This document shows, piece after piece, positions 1 to 5,896 of a stretch of 7,821 nt of DNA. A program made the position numbers and the translations under genes. The DNA is from Actinomycetes bacterium. Its GTDB lineage: Bacteria > Actinomycetota > Acidimicrobiia > Acidimicrobiales > SZUA-35. The number at the start of each line of letters is the position of its first letter. Position 1 is the stretch's first letter. The notes under the pieces are model-generated. The model saw only the letters and a list, made by a program, of their open reading frames with translations. It made no database searches and was not told the DNA's origin. The DNA lies in assembly GCA_024227975.1 (NCBI GenBank), contig JAAETV010000199.1:1-7821 (forward strand). The letters are read 5' to 3'.

Positions 1-1703
1 GCCTCGATCCGACCCCCGTCGAGATAGAGGACCCGGTCGGCCAGCTCGATGGTCGAAACCCGCTGGGCCACTATGAGGGTGGTCGTCTCCAACTCGGTCC
101 GCAGGCCATCCAGGATCTGACGTTCGATGACGGCGTCGACGGCGCTGGTGGCATCGTCGAGGATGAGGAAACGGGGACGCCGCAGGAGGGCCCGGGCTAG
201 AGCCACCCGCTGGCGCTGACCTCCCGAGAGGGTGACCCCTCGTTCACCGAGAATGGTGTCGAGGCCGGCCGGGAGTTCTTCGATCAGCCCGTCGACCTTG
301 GCTGTGGCCAGGGCGGTCCGAATCTCACCGTCGCCGGCCGACCCGGCCAGATCGACATTGGCCCGGAGAGTGTCAGCGAACAGGAACGACTCCTGGAACA
401 CAGTGACCACAGCATCGGTCCGGTGCTCATTGTCGATCCGGTCGATGTCGACTGCGTTCCTAGCTCCATCGGAGGCATTGGCGTCGGTCACGAAGACCTG
501 GCCCCCGCTCGGAGGGATGAGACCGGCCAGAACGGTGGTCAGGGTCGACTTGCCAGACCCTGTCGAACCGACGAGGGCCACTACCTCGCCGGGAGCGATG
601 GCTAGATCAACGCCGGCGAGGATTTGATGATTGCCGTCGTAGCTGAAGCGGAGACCGCGGGCTTCGAGGCCAAGGGGACCATCACCTGGAGCCGTTTCAG
701 CCCCGGCGTCGGCCGGGTGGGGCTCGTCGAAGACCTTCCCCAGACGCTCTCTGGCAACTACTGAGGGAGGCAACATCTCGAGGAAGAAGCCAAAAACCCG
801 CATGGGCATGGCCAAGACGGCGAAGATGGCGGCCACCTGGATCAGATCACCGTGGGTCATGGCACCGGCCTGGATCCGGTAGGCCCCGACCACGATGACG
901 GCAACGATGCCCAGGCTGGGGAGGGAGTCCATGATTGCCTCGAATGCAGCCCTGATGTAGCCGACATCGACTCGACGGCTACGGAGCTTCTCGACTGCGT
1001 TCCCGAAGCGCTCACTCTCAGCCTCAGACCGCCCCAGCGTCTTGACTACGAGAGCCCCATCGAAGCTCTCGTGGGCGATCGATGAGACCCGACCCACACT
1101 GGCCTGGACCTCGGCCGCTGGTCGTTCGATCCGGCTGCTGTAGACCCGGTTGATCATGGTCAGGGCCGGGAAGATGAGGAGGGCCACGACAGCGATGATG
1201 GGATCTACGGCAACCAGGGCAATCGCAGAGAAGACGGCGAGAACGGCAACCCCGAGCGAGAACGGAAGGGGGTGGATGACCTCCGTGGTGACCTCGGTGT
1301 CGTTGTCGGTGTGGGCCAAGAGCTGGCCGGCTGGTACTCGCTGGTGCCACGACATGGGCAGGGTCAGGTATTGGTCGAGGAGCCGGTGGCGGAGCTTTAT
1401 CTGGGCCCGTTCGGCGGTGAGAGCGGCAAAATAGCGGCGGCACACGACGCCGGCAGCTCGGATGATCGTGACGGCAACGACGCCGATGATGGCCCAGCGC
1501 AGACCCCCGTCGGGGATCTCACCGGTCTCGAAGGTCGGCAACACGACCCGATCGGTGATTCGGCCGAGCACGACAGCGGACATCACTGTCCCGAAGGCAA
1601 ACACAGCGGCCCCGGTTACAGAAACGACAAACGGTAGGGGAGACAGTTTGACCAGCTCAGTGATCAACCGCACGCCCCGCCGGGTGACACTGGCCTCAGA
1701 CAC
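1..1703 (-). CDS. ABC exporter half-transporter (fused TMD-NBD), degenerate ATP site, 3' end outside window
   Basis: This encodes a membrane exporter subunit that couples ATP binding and hydrolysis to substrate efflux; the substrate is unknown. The minus-strand frame is open for 567 codons and runs off the left edge. Hydrophobic segments lie near residues 21-46, 69-88, 148-187 (a pair), 258-278 and 288-312, a type IV ABC exporter fold. The ATPase domain follows: an A-loop FSYDG near 353, Walker A GSTGSGKST at 379-387, Q-loop Gln437, signature LSGGQ at 492-496, Walker B FLILD at 512-516 and D-loop SAVD at 520-523. The catalytic Glu is Asp517 and the switch His is Gln547 (IVAQRVST), the pattern known from the degenerate half of heterodimeric exporters such as TAP1. 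A partner with a consensus Walker B would be expected next door, possibly just beyond the left edge. The GTG at 1703 was chosen because GAAGG lies 7 bases upstream; an in-frame GTG at 1706 is possible. About 20-40 C-terminal residues are missing. Confidence 0.95.
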   Translation of the reverse strand, partial: MSEASVTRRGVRLITELVKLSPLPFVVSVTGAAVFAFGTVMSAVVLGRITDRVVLPTFETGEIPDGGLRWAIIGVVAVTIIRAAGVVCRRYFAALTAERAQIKLRHRLLDQYLTLPMSWHQRVPAGQLLAHTDNDTEVTTEVIHPLPFSLGVAVLAVFSAIALVAVDPIIAVVALLIFPALTMINRVYSSRIERPAAEVQASVGRVSSIAHESFDGALVVKTLGRSEAESERFGNAVEKLRSRRVDVGYIRAAFEAIMDSLPSLGIVAVIVVGAYRIQAGAMTHGDLIQVAAIFAVLAMPMRVFGFFLEMLPPSVVARERLGKVFDEPHPADAGAETAPGDGPLGLEARGLRFSYDGNHQILAGVDLAIAPGEVVALVGSTGSGKSTLTTVLAGLIPPSGGQVFVTDANASDGARNAVDIDRIDNEHRTDAVVTVFQESFLFADTLRANVDLAGSAGDGEIRTALATAKVDGLIEELPAGLDTILGERGVTLSGGQRQRVALARALLRRPRFLILDDATSAVDAVIERQILDGLRTELETTTLIVAQRVSTIELADRVLYLDGGRIE

Positions 1704-1707
1704 CACA

Positions 1708-1715
1708 CTTCCTTC
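1708..1715 (-). promoter_or_regulatory. Shine-Dalgarno site deciding the ABC exporter start
   Basis: The minus strand reads GAAGGAAG here, followed by two consecutive in-frame GTG codons (1706 and 1703). The GAAGG core is 7 bases from the second GTG and 4 from the first, which favours 1703. Confidence 0.55.
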
Positions 1716-1848
1716 AACTCGACAGAACCGACAACGCTAGGCCAGTGAGAGTGGGCGCGGCACATCATTTTCGACGACGGGCCAGCTATGGCGTGTTGTG
1801 AAATAGTTCAACTTTGATCCATCCAGCAAGGTGATCCGAGGCCCGGCT

Positions 1849-1862
1849 ACCCCATTTGGGGT
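1849..1862. repeat. Perfect 14-base inverted repeat, possible operator
   Basis: The sequence ACCCCATTTGGGGT has 6-base arms around a central TT. It sits in the divergent region, 162 bases before the pseudokinase start and 146 bases before the ABC exporter start. There is no T-run after it, so a terminator is unlikely. A dimeric regulator site is an inference; no regulator is identified. Confidence 0.4.
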
Positions 1863-1900
1863 GAAAGGTGTATGTGAATCTCCCCGTTTGCAGCACGTAT

Positions 1901-1911
1901 GGCATCATGCC
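1901..1911. repeat. Perfect 11-base palindrome
   Basis: GGCATCATGCC has 5-base arms around a single central C. It lies 39 bases downstream of the ACCCCATTTGGGGT repeat, in the same intergenic region and upstream of the pseudokinase. An operator role is possible, but a palindrome this short can arise by chance. Confidence 0.25.
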
Positions 1912-2010
1912 GCTAGTCTCACAAACGTCCTTCGACTCAGGACCACTTGCAGGTCGATCGAGCTAGGACTCAGACCCGTTTGGGCCGCCGCTCCAACGGG
2001 AAATAGGTAT

Positions 2011-2015
2011 GGAGG
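2011..2015 (+). promoter_or_regulatory. Shine-Dalgarno GGAGG deciding the pseudokinase start
   Basis: GGAGG lies 8 bases before the in-frame GTG at 2024, an ideal spacing. The upstream ATG at 2009 actually overlaps this site and has no good ribosome site of its own, so the GTG is the more likely start. Confidence 0.6.
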
Positions 2016-2023
2016 CTGAGCAC

Positions 2024-3148
2024 GTGACTCCCAGACGTGACCCGAGTTTGACGCGATCCCGCAGGGACGCCGCCCACGCGACCGTTGATACGCCGCGGGT
2101 CTGCCCCGCGCTGGAAATCGAGGGAATACACAACCTCAAAGCCATATCGGTTGGCGGAGCGGCAAGTGTCTACCGAGGGGTGCAGACCGCAATCGGTCGT
2201 GAGGTCGTGGTCAGGGTTCTCAATGACGAACTGACGCCAGAGACCGGTCAACGCTTCGACCGGGAACGAGCTCTCACCGGCCAGCTGTCTGGTCACGCCA
2301 ACATCGCGTGCCTTCTCGACACCGGGGTTGCTGCTGACCATGATGCCCCATACTTCGTGATGCCCTTCTACCGGAAGGGTTCGCTCACGGGCCTCATCAA
2401 CGAGCACGGTCCGATTAGGTGGCGGGAAGCCACCTTCTTGATCGAGTCAATCGCTGTCACCCTGGCCGAGATCCATTGTCGTGGCTTCGTGCACCGCAAC
2501 CTGAGGCCAGGCAAGATTCTGCTGACCGATTTCCTCCTTCCCCGAGTCGCTGGCTTCGAACGGGCTCTACCGGCTGGCTGCATCCCATCTGGGTCCGAAC
2601 CCGGGGCTGCACATTTCTTCAGCCCAGCCGACCAAGCAGCCCATGCCTCCCCCACCGAAGATGTCTATGGCCTGGGAGCGCTGCTGTGGGCCCTTCTGGC
2701 CGGCCAGGCTCACTTTGACCCCACCCGAGACAGCACTCTCGAGGGGCTCGACGCTCCAACCGCCACCATCCTGGCCCGTCAGGGTCGCATGCCGGCCGCG
2801 GTTGAACCACCACCACAGCCAATCCTCGATCTGATGGCCCGCGCCATGTCTGCCGATCTCCTGCGGCGACCGGCCAATGCTGCGGCCTTTGTCACCGATC
2901 TTCGCCGTACGGTGGCCGAGGTCGAGCAGCGATCGCCGCAGAACACCTCGACAGGCGTTCGACATCCTCTGGCTACCACGGCTGTTCCTCCGGGCCTGAC
3001 AGACTCCGACTCTGACTCCCAGTCTGATCATGATCAAGGCGGGTCGGCCGTTATGTCGAACGTGGCGATCTACCTCCTTGCCGTCGTCGGCGGCATCTCG
3101 GGGATCGTGTTGGCCGTGGTGACGGCCGCCCTCCTCACCGTTTCCTGA
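2024..3148 (+). CDS. Tail-anchored protein-kinase-like protein, predicted pseudokinase
   Basis: This is a Ser/Thr kinase fold of the bacterial PknB type that probably does not phosphorylate. With the GTG start it has 374 residues. Visible elements in order are a glycine-loop remnant SVGGAASVY (42-50), Arg64 in place of the ATP-anchoring Lys (VVVRVL), the conserved helix-C Glu81, HRNLRPGK at 157-164 where HRDLKPxN is expected (catalytic Asp to Asn159, metal-binding Asn to Lys164), AGFE at 176-179 where ADFG is expected (Asp to Gly177), SPADQ in the APE position, and a normal EDVYGLG helix F. A linker rich in Ser/Asp (around 326-336) precedes one membrane helix at about 348-371, with only a few residues after it. 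The kinase-like domain should therefore face the cytoplasm, with no extracellular sensor. A scaffold or phospho-signal partner role is inference. An ATG at 2009 would add five residues. It converges with tesB 25 bases downstream. Confidence 0.88.
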   Translation: MTPRRDPSLTRSRRDAAHATVDTPRVCPALEIEGIHNLKAISVGGAASVYRGVQTAIGREVVVRVLNDELTPETGQRFDRERALTGQLSGHANIACLLDTGVAADHDAPYFVMPFYRKGSLTGLINEHGPIRWREATFLIESIAVTLAEIHCRGFVHRNLRPGKILLTDFLLPRVAGFERALPAGCIPSGSEPGAAHFFSPADQAAHASPTEDVYGLGALLWALLAGQAHFDPTRDSTLEGLDAPTATILARQGRMPAAVEPPPQPILDLMARAMSADLLRRPANAAAFVTDLRRTVAEVEQRSPQNTSTGVRHPLATTAVPPGLTDSDSDSQSDHDQGGSAVMSNVAIYLLAVVGGISGIVLAVVTAALLTVS

Positions 3149-3152
3149 CGCG

Positions 3153-3187
3153 GGGACCCACAGCAGCAAGCCCCTACTGCTGGTCCC
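3153..3187. terminator. Hairpin between convergent genes, possible bidirectional terminator
   Basis: GGGAC (3153-3157) pairs with GTCCC (3183-3187). After a three-base bulge, CAGCAG (3161-3166) pairs with CTGCTG (3177-3182), leaving a 10-base loop. The hairpin begins just after the pseudokinase stop and overlaps the last codons of tesB. There is no T-run on either strand, so intrinsic termination is not certain. Confidence 0.4.
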
Positions 3188-4049
3188 AACGGATGAGGCC
3201 TTCTTGCATGCAGGTAGCAACGAGGTGCCCATCGGGGTCATAGAACCGGCCGGTGGCCAACCCCCTGGCCCCGCCGGTGACCTCGACCCGCTGGTCATAG
3301 AGGAGCCACCCATCGGCCAGGGTCGGACGGTGGAACCACATGGCGTGATCGAGGCTGGCCCCGGTCAGCCGGGCATCTTGCCAGCGGAAACCATGGGGCA
3401 GCATCACATTGTCGACGAGAGTTGAATCGGCGAGATAGGCCAGCCCGGCCTCGTGGATGGCCGGGTCGTTGCCGAGGGGGCCCTCGACTCGAACCCACAT
3501 CCGTTGTGGCTCCATATGGGAGCCGGTGTCGGAGGGAGCGGGAGGATCCAGATACCGGATCTCCATGGGCCGGACGCTTCCGTCCCACGTCCCCGGCTCG
3601 AAGTCGGGGTGTTGAGCGGCGAAGCCAGGGTAGTCAATCGGGGCTGCCTCCGGTGGGGGGACCCGCCCCATCGGATAGCGCCCGCCAGACTGGTACTGGA
3701 GCCCATGTTCGAGATGGTGGAACGAGGCCATCATGCGAAAGACCTCGGCCTCACCCTGACGAGCCACGACGGCGCAGACAGCGAACGACCGCCCACTCCG
3801 AACCGACTCGACCTCGTAGATAGTGGGACTATCCACGGCGCCCGCTCGCAAGAAATAGGCGTGAAGAGAGTGGACCCGACGTTCGGATTCCACCGTCAGT
3901 CGAGCTGCCATCAACGCCTGGGCGAGAAACTGGCCGCCGAAGGTCCGACCGAACCGTTCAGGGGCTGCTGGCCCAGCGAACGTGGTCGGACCCTCACCGG
4001 GGGCCAGCTCGATCAGTGCGGGGAATGAGGACGGTTCAGCAGCAGACAC
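3174..4049 (-). CDS. tesB: Acyl-CoA thioesterase II
   Basis: It hydrolyses fatty acyl-CoA to free fatty acid and CoA in the cytoplasm. With the GTG start at 4049 it has 291 residues, close to E. coli TesB (286). Two hotdog domains are recognisable: FGRTFGGQFLAQAL and VHSLHAYFLRAG in the first half, and LDHAMWFHRP and MQEGLIR in the second. The E. coli triad Asp204-Thr228-Gln278 maps to Asp208, Ser232 and Gln282 with the same spacings (24 and 50); Ser for Thr keeps the hydroxyl. An ATG at 4154 is in frame, but it would overlap the upstream gene by about 89 bases and add a low-complexity Arg/Ser-rich N-terminus. The GTG, 16 bases after the upstream stop, gives normal family length, although its Shine-Dalgarno (AGGGG, 13 bases away) is poor. 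It is probably co-transcribed with the small gene upstream, and its substrate chain length cannot be read from the sequence. Confidence 0.93.
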   Translation of the reverse strand: MSAAEPSSFPALIELAPGEGPTTFAGPAAPERFGRTFGGQFLAQALMAARLTVESERRVHSLHAYFLRAGAVDSPTIYEVESVRSGRSFAVCAVVARQGEAEVFRMMASFHHLEHGLQYQSGGRYPMGRVPPPEAAPIDYPGFAAQHPDFEPGTWDGSVRPMEIRYLDPPAPSDTGSHMEPQRMWVRVEGPLGNDPAIHEAGLAYLADSTLVDNVMLPHGFRWQDARLTGASLDHAMWFHRPTLADGWLLYDQRVEVTGGARGLATGRFYDPDGHLVATCMQEGLIRWDQQ

Positions 4050-4065
4050 CCGGCCATTGTGACCC

Positions 4066-4545
4066 CTACGCCTCGTTCCCGCCGACGTCGGAGGGGACCG
4101 AGAGTGGCTCAGCCATTGCTCGACGGCGGATCCGATCACCCTGGCGCTCGACAATCGAGCCGATGGGGAAATGGGAAGCAGTGGCCAGCATTCGCTGAAA
4201 AAGGCGACGGAACAGATCAGCCTCTTCGGTGGTCCAGGTGGATCCGATGTGGCCTTGACGCTCCAATGAGTCGCTCAGGGCAGTCCATAGATCCTGGCCG
4301 GTCAAGTCAAGTCGTTCAACAACCATGGCTGTCGTAGTCGAAAGACTGCTGGCCATACCAGCGAATCCTCGCCAACACCCACAATCCCCCTCACCAGTAG
4401 GGTCGCACCACAATGATGCGTCGATCCCACTTGATCGCTGACAACCACTTACCGGCACATAGACCAGCTCACCGTCGACCGCGCAGGCATAGTCGCCAGT
4501 ACGATCCCCTTGAGCTTCTGTGGTTGCCACCAGTACCTTGACCAT
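4066..4545 (-). CDS. Small conserved Cys-rich protein of unknown function, first gene of the tesB unit
   Basis: This is a 159-residue protein that I recognise only as a conserved actinobacterial type starting with KVLVATT-x-x-QG; I believe it is classed as DUF7715 but cannot confirm that. It has no signal peptide or membrane helix. The N-terminal half (1-80) is the conserved part: a beta-rich start, then Cys35, Cys47 and DCGCWRGFAG with Cys55 and Cys57, followed by STTTAMVV. The cysteine spacing would suit metal binding or a redox pair, but no known site is matched. The C-terminal half (85-159) is helical and charged. The ATG at 4545 is the natural start; upstream there is only a purine-rich stretch (GGAAAGAAG). 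The gene ends 16 bases before the tesB start, so the two probably form an operon, read from the candidate promoter at 4692-4720 with a leader of about 140 bases. Confidence 0.82.
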   Translation of the reverse strand: MVKVLVATTEAQGDRTGDYACAVDGELVYVPVSGCQRSSGIDASLWCDPTGEGDCGCWRGFAGMASSLSTTTAMVVERLDLTGQDLWTALSDSLERQGHIGSTWTTEEADLFRRLFQRMLATASHFPIGSIVERQGDRIRRRAMAEPLSVPSDVGGNEA

Positions 4546-4625
4546 GTTCGTTCTTCTTTCCGTGTTCGGGTTGTGACTTCGTGGTGGCGTTTGATCGAGC
4601 CGTCTGCCGCCGGCGACTCATACCC

Positions 4626-4662
4626 CCGAACCTAGACACGCCCTGTGACATCCAAGGTTCGG
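4626..4662. repeat. Inverted repeat CCGAACCT / AGGTTCGG
   Basis: Perfect 8-base arms (4626-4633 and 4655-4662) are separated by 21 bases. On the minus strand this falls in the untranslated leader of the small gene/tesB unit. It could be an RNA hairpin or two regulator half-sites related to the palindrome at 4698-4713. Confidence 0.4.
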
Positions 4663-4691
4663 ATGGCGTCGGACGGTTCGGCGGGATGTGC

Positions 4692-4720
4692 ACTCTACCG
4701 AACGTTTGTTCGGACGACAA
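4692..4720 (-). promoter_or_regulatory. Candidate LexA-type promoter for the small gene and tesB
   Basis: On the minus strand, a -35 TTGTCG (4715-4720) and a -10 TAGAGT (4692-4697) are separated by 17 bases. The spacer is filled by the palindrome CCGAACAAACGTTCGG (4698-4713 read on the minus strand), which contains CGAAC-N4-GTTCG. The inner bases AAAC fit the Gram-positive SOS consensus CGAACRNRYGTTCG; the outer bases are C/G rather than the mycobacterial T/A. The geometry equals that of the promoter at 7309-7337. Transcription would start near 4685. LexA control is inferred; a TetR-type repressor is an alternative. Confidence 0.5.
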
Positions 4721-4722
4721 AC
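4704..4722. repeat. Second inverted repeat overlapping the LexA-like palindrome
   Basis: GTTTGT (4704-4709) and ACAAAC (4717-4722) are perfect 6-base arms with a 7-base spacer. They overlap the right half of the 4698-4713 palindrome and the -35 hexamer, so a second protein could compete for this site. Confidence 0.35.
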
Positions 4723-4796
4723 AGTCTCCGCCAAAGGTGTGCCTTCGAGATCAATACCCACCGCTCCCTCGCTTCGAGGAGACCAGCAGTGGCAAG

Positions 4797-5876
4797 ATGA
4801 GCCCGATGACGACATCCCAACCGACCAATGGGCAATCGGCACGTAGCAGCGAAGTAGAAGGAATTCACCGCGAAAACGTCACGGCTTGGCTGGCAGCTCG
4901 CACCGAGATCGAGGACCCCCTCCAGTTCGACCTGATTGCTGGGGGCCGATCGAACATGACGTATACGGTGACCGATGCCAGCGGACGCCGATTCGTGTTG
5001 CGGCGTCCACCGATGGGCAAGCTCCTCCCCAGCGCCCATGACATGGCCCGCGAGCATCGGCTGATGCACGCCCTACGCGATGGCCCGGTCCCGGTACCCC
5101 TCATGGTTGGGCTGTGCCAGGACGCCGATGTCAACGAGCGAGACTTCTACATCATGCATTTCCTCGAAGGGATCGTGGTGCGAGACGTCGAGATCGGGCG
5201 CACGATCGAGGTCGAGGCCCGCACCCGGATGTCGCATGAGCTGGTCAACACCCTGTGCGCCTTGCACCGGGTCGATATCGACGATGTCGGGCTCGGTGAT
5301 CTGGCCAAGCGCAGCGGCTACATCGAGCGGCAACTCAAGCGGTGGTCAGGCCAGTGGGAGCAGTCGAAGACCCGCGAGATCCCCCTCATCGACAAGGTCC
5401 GGGACACCCTGGGCGAACGGTTGCCTCAGGAGACAGTGACCACCATCGCCCACGGTGACTACCGCCTCTCCAACTGCATGATGGACCCGTCGGGTCCGGT
5501 AGCCGGGGTACTCGACTGGGAACTGTGCACATTGGGCGATCCCATGGCTGACCTGGCTGGGTTGCTCGGCTACTGGCACGACCCGGCCGACCCCGAAGCC
5601 AGGGGTGACAATGAAACGACGGGGCTCGAAGGCTTCCTCGATCAGGAGGAGATGGCCGGCCTCTACGCCGAGGAGATGGGCGTTGACCTGAGCCTGGTCG
5701 ACTACTACCGAGGCTTCGCCTCGTGGCGGCTGGCCTGCATCGGTGAGGGGGTCTACGCCCGCTACCTGAACGGCCAGCAGGGCAGCCAAGGCGAGGAGCT
5801 CGACCTCGACGAGTACAAGGACTCTGTAGCCCGCCGAGTCGACGTCGCCGCCGCCTTTCTGGGAATCACCGTCTAG
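4797..5876 (+). CDS. APH-fold phosphotransferase family protein (ACAD10/11 N-domain type)
   Basis: This is a soluble small-molecule kinase of the aminoglycoside phosphotransferase fold. With the ATG at 4797 it has 359 residues, normal for this family. Key parts are a nucleotide loop GGRSNMTY (49-56), the family motif VLRRPPMGKLLPSAHDM starting at about 67, the catalytic HGDYRLSN (219-226, Asp221), and the metal-binding LDWELCTLGDP with Asp240. The RRPP and TLGDPMADLA motifs are typical of the branch near the N-terminal kinase domain of ACAD10/ACAD11, not of antibiotic-resistance enzymes. LvaA of Pseudomonas putida and the mammalian ACAD10/11 proteins, from the same broad group, are linked to phosphorylation of 4-hydroxyacyl-CoA, so such a substrate is plausible but inferred. 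GAGGAG lies 15 bases before 4797, rather far; an ATG at 4806 is the alternative. The upstream in-frame ATG at 4581 would add 72 residues unlike the family. It converges with the HNH gene 20 bases downstream. Confidence 0.93.
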   Translation: MSPMTTSQPTNGQSARSSEVEGIHRENVTAWLAARTEIEDPLQFDLIAGGRSNMTYTVTDASGRRFVLRRPPMGKLLPSAHDMAREHRLMHALRDGPVPVPLMVGLCQDADVNERDFYIMHFLEGIVVRDVEIGRTIEVEARTRMSHELVNTLCALHRVDIDDVGLGDLAKRSGYIERQLKRWSGQWEQSKTREIPLIDKVRDTLGERLPQETVTTIAHGDYRLSNCMMDPSGPVAGVLDWELCTLGDPMADLAGLLGYWHDPADPEARGDNETTGLEGFLDQEEMAGLYAEEMGVDLSLVDYYRGFASWRLACIGEGVYARYLNGQQGSQGEELDLDEYKDSVARRVDVAAAFLGITV

Positions 5877-5896
5877 CTCACCGAGGGCGCTGCCGC

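Larger units (their letters stand above)
1704..2023. other. Divergent intergenic region between ABC exporter and pseudokinase
   Basis: About 320 bases separate the two divergent starts, and I see no convincing gene. It holds two perfect short palindromes (1849-1862 and 1901-1911), listed separately. A possible minus-strand -35 (TTGAAC, 1806-1811) for the ABC gene has only a poor -10 (TAGCTG, 1783-1788) at 17-base spacing, so that promoter is weakly supported. No clear promoter could be assigned to the plus-strand gene. Confidence 0.6.
4546..4796. other. Divergent regulatory region with GTTCGG half-site cluster
   Basis: This region lies between the minus-strand small gene/tesB unit and the plus-strand phosphotransferase. 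GTTCGG occurs on the plus strand at 4564-4569, 4657-4662, 4676-4681 and 4708-4713, and its complement CCGAAC at 4626-4631 and 4698-4703, six copies in about 150 bases. The last pair forms the palindrome at 4698-4713. A plus-strand frame is open from 4581 into the phosphotransferase, but its first 72 codons do not look like family sequence. Confidence 0.6.

Noticed and set aside
1024..1443. Minus-strand frame of 139 residues inside the ABC exporter.
   Set aside because: It is a different frame from the exporter, which is uninterrupted here; the content is Arg/Pro/His-rich and has no domain.
1783..1811. Minus-strand promoter TTGAAC-17-TAGCTG for the ABC exporter.
   Set aside because: The -10 matches the consensus at only two positions, too weak to list as a feature.
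2567..3313. Long minus-strand open frame opposite the pseudokinase gene.
   Set aside because: Its composition (Gly, Arg, Trp and Ser runs) and lack of any domain mark it as an antisense shadow of the plus-strand gene and the tesB end.
4050..4154. tesB starting at the upstream ATG 4154.
   Set aside because: It would overlap the preceding coding gene by about 89 bases and add an Arg/Ser-rich stretch unlike TesB; the GTG at 4049 gives normal length.
4581..4796. Extension of the phosphotransferase to the upstream in-frame ATG (72 extra residues).
   Set aside because: The extension does not resemble the family, passes through the regulatory palindromes, and gives a protein longer than usual.
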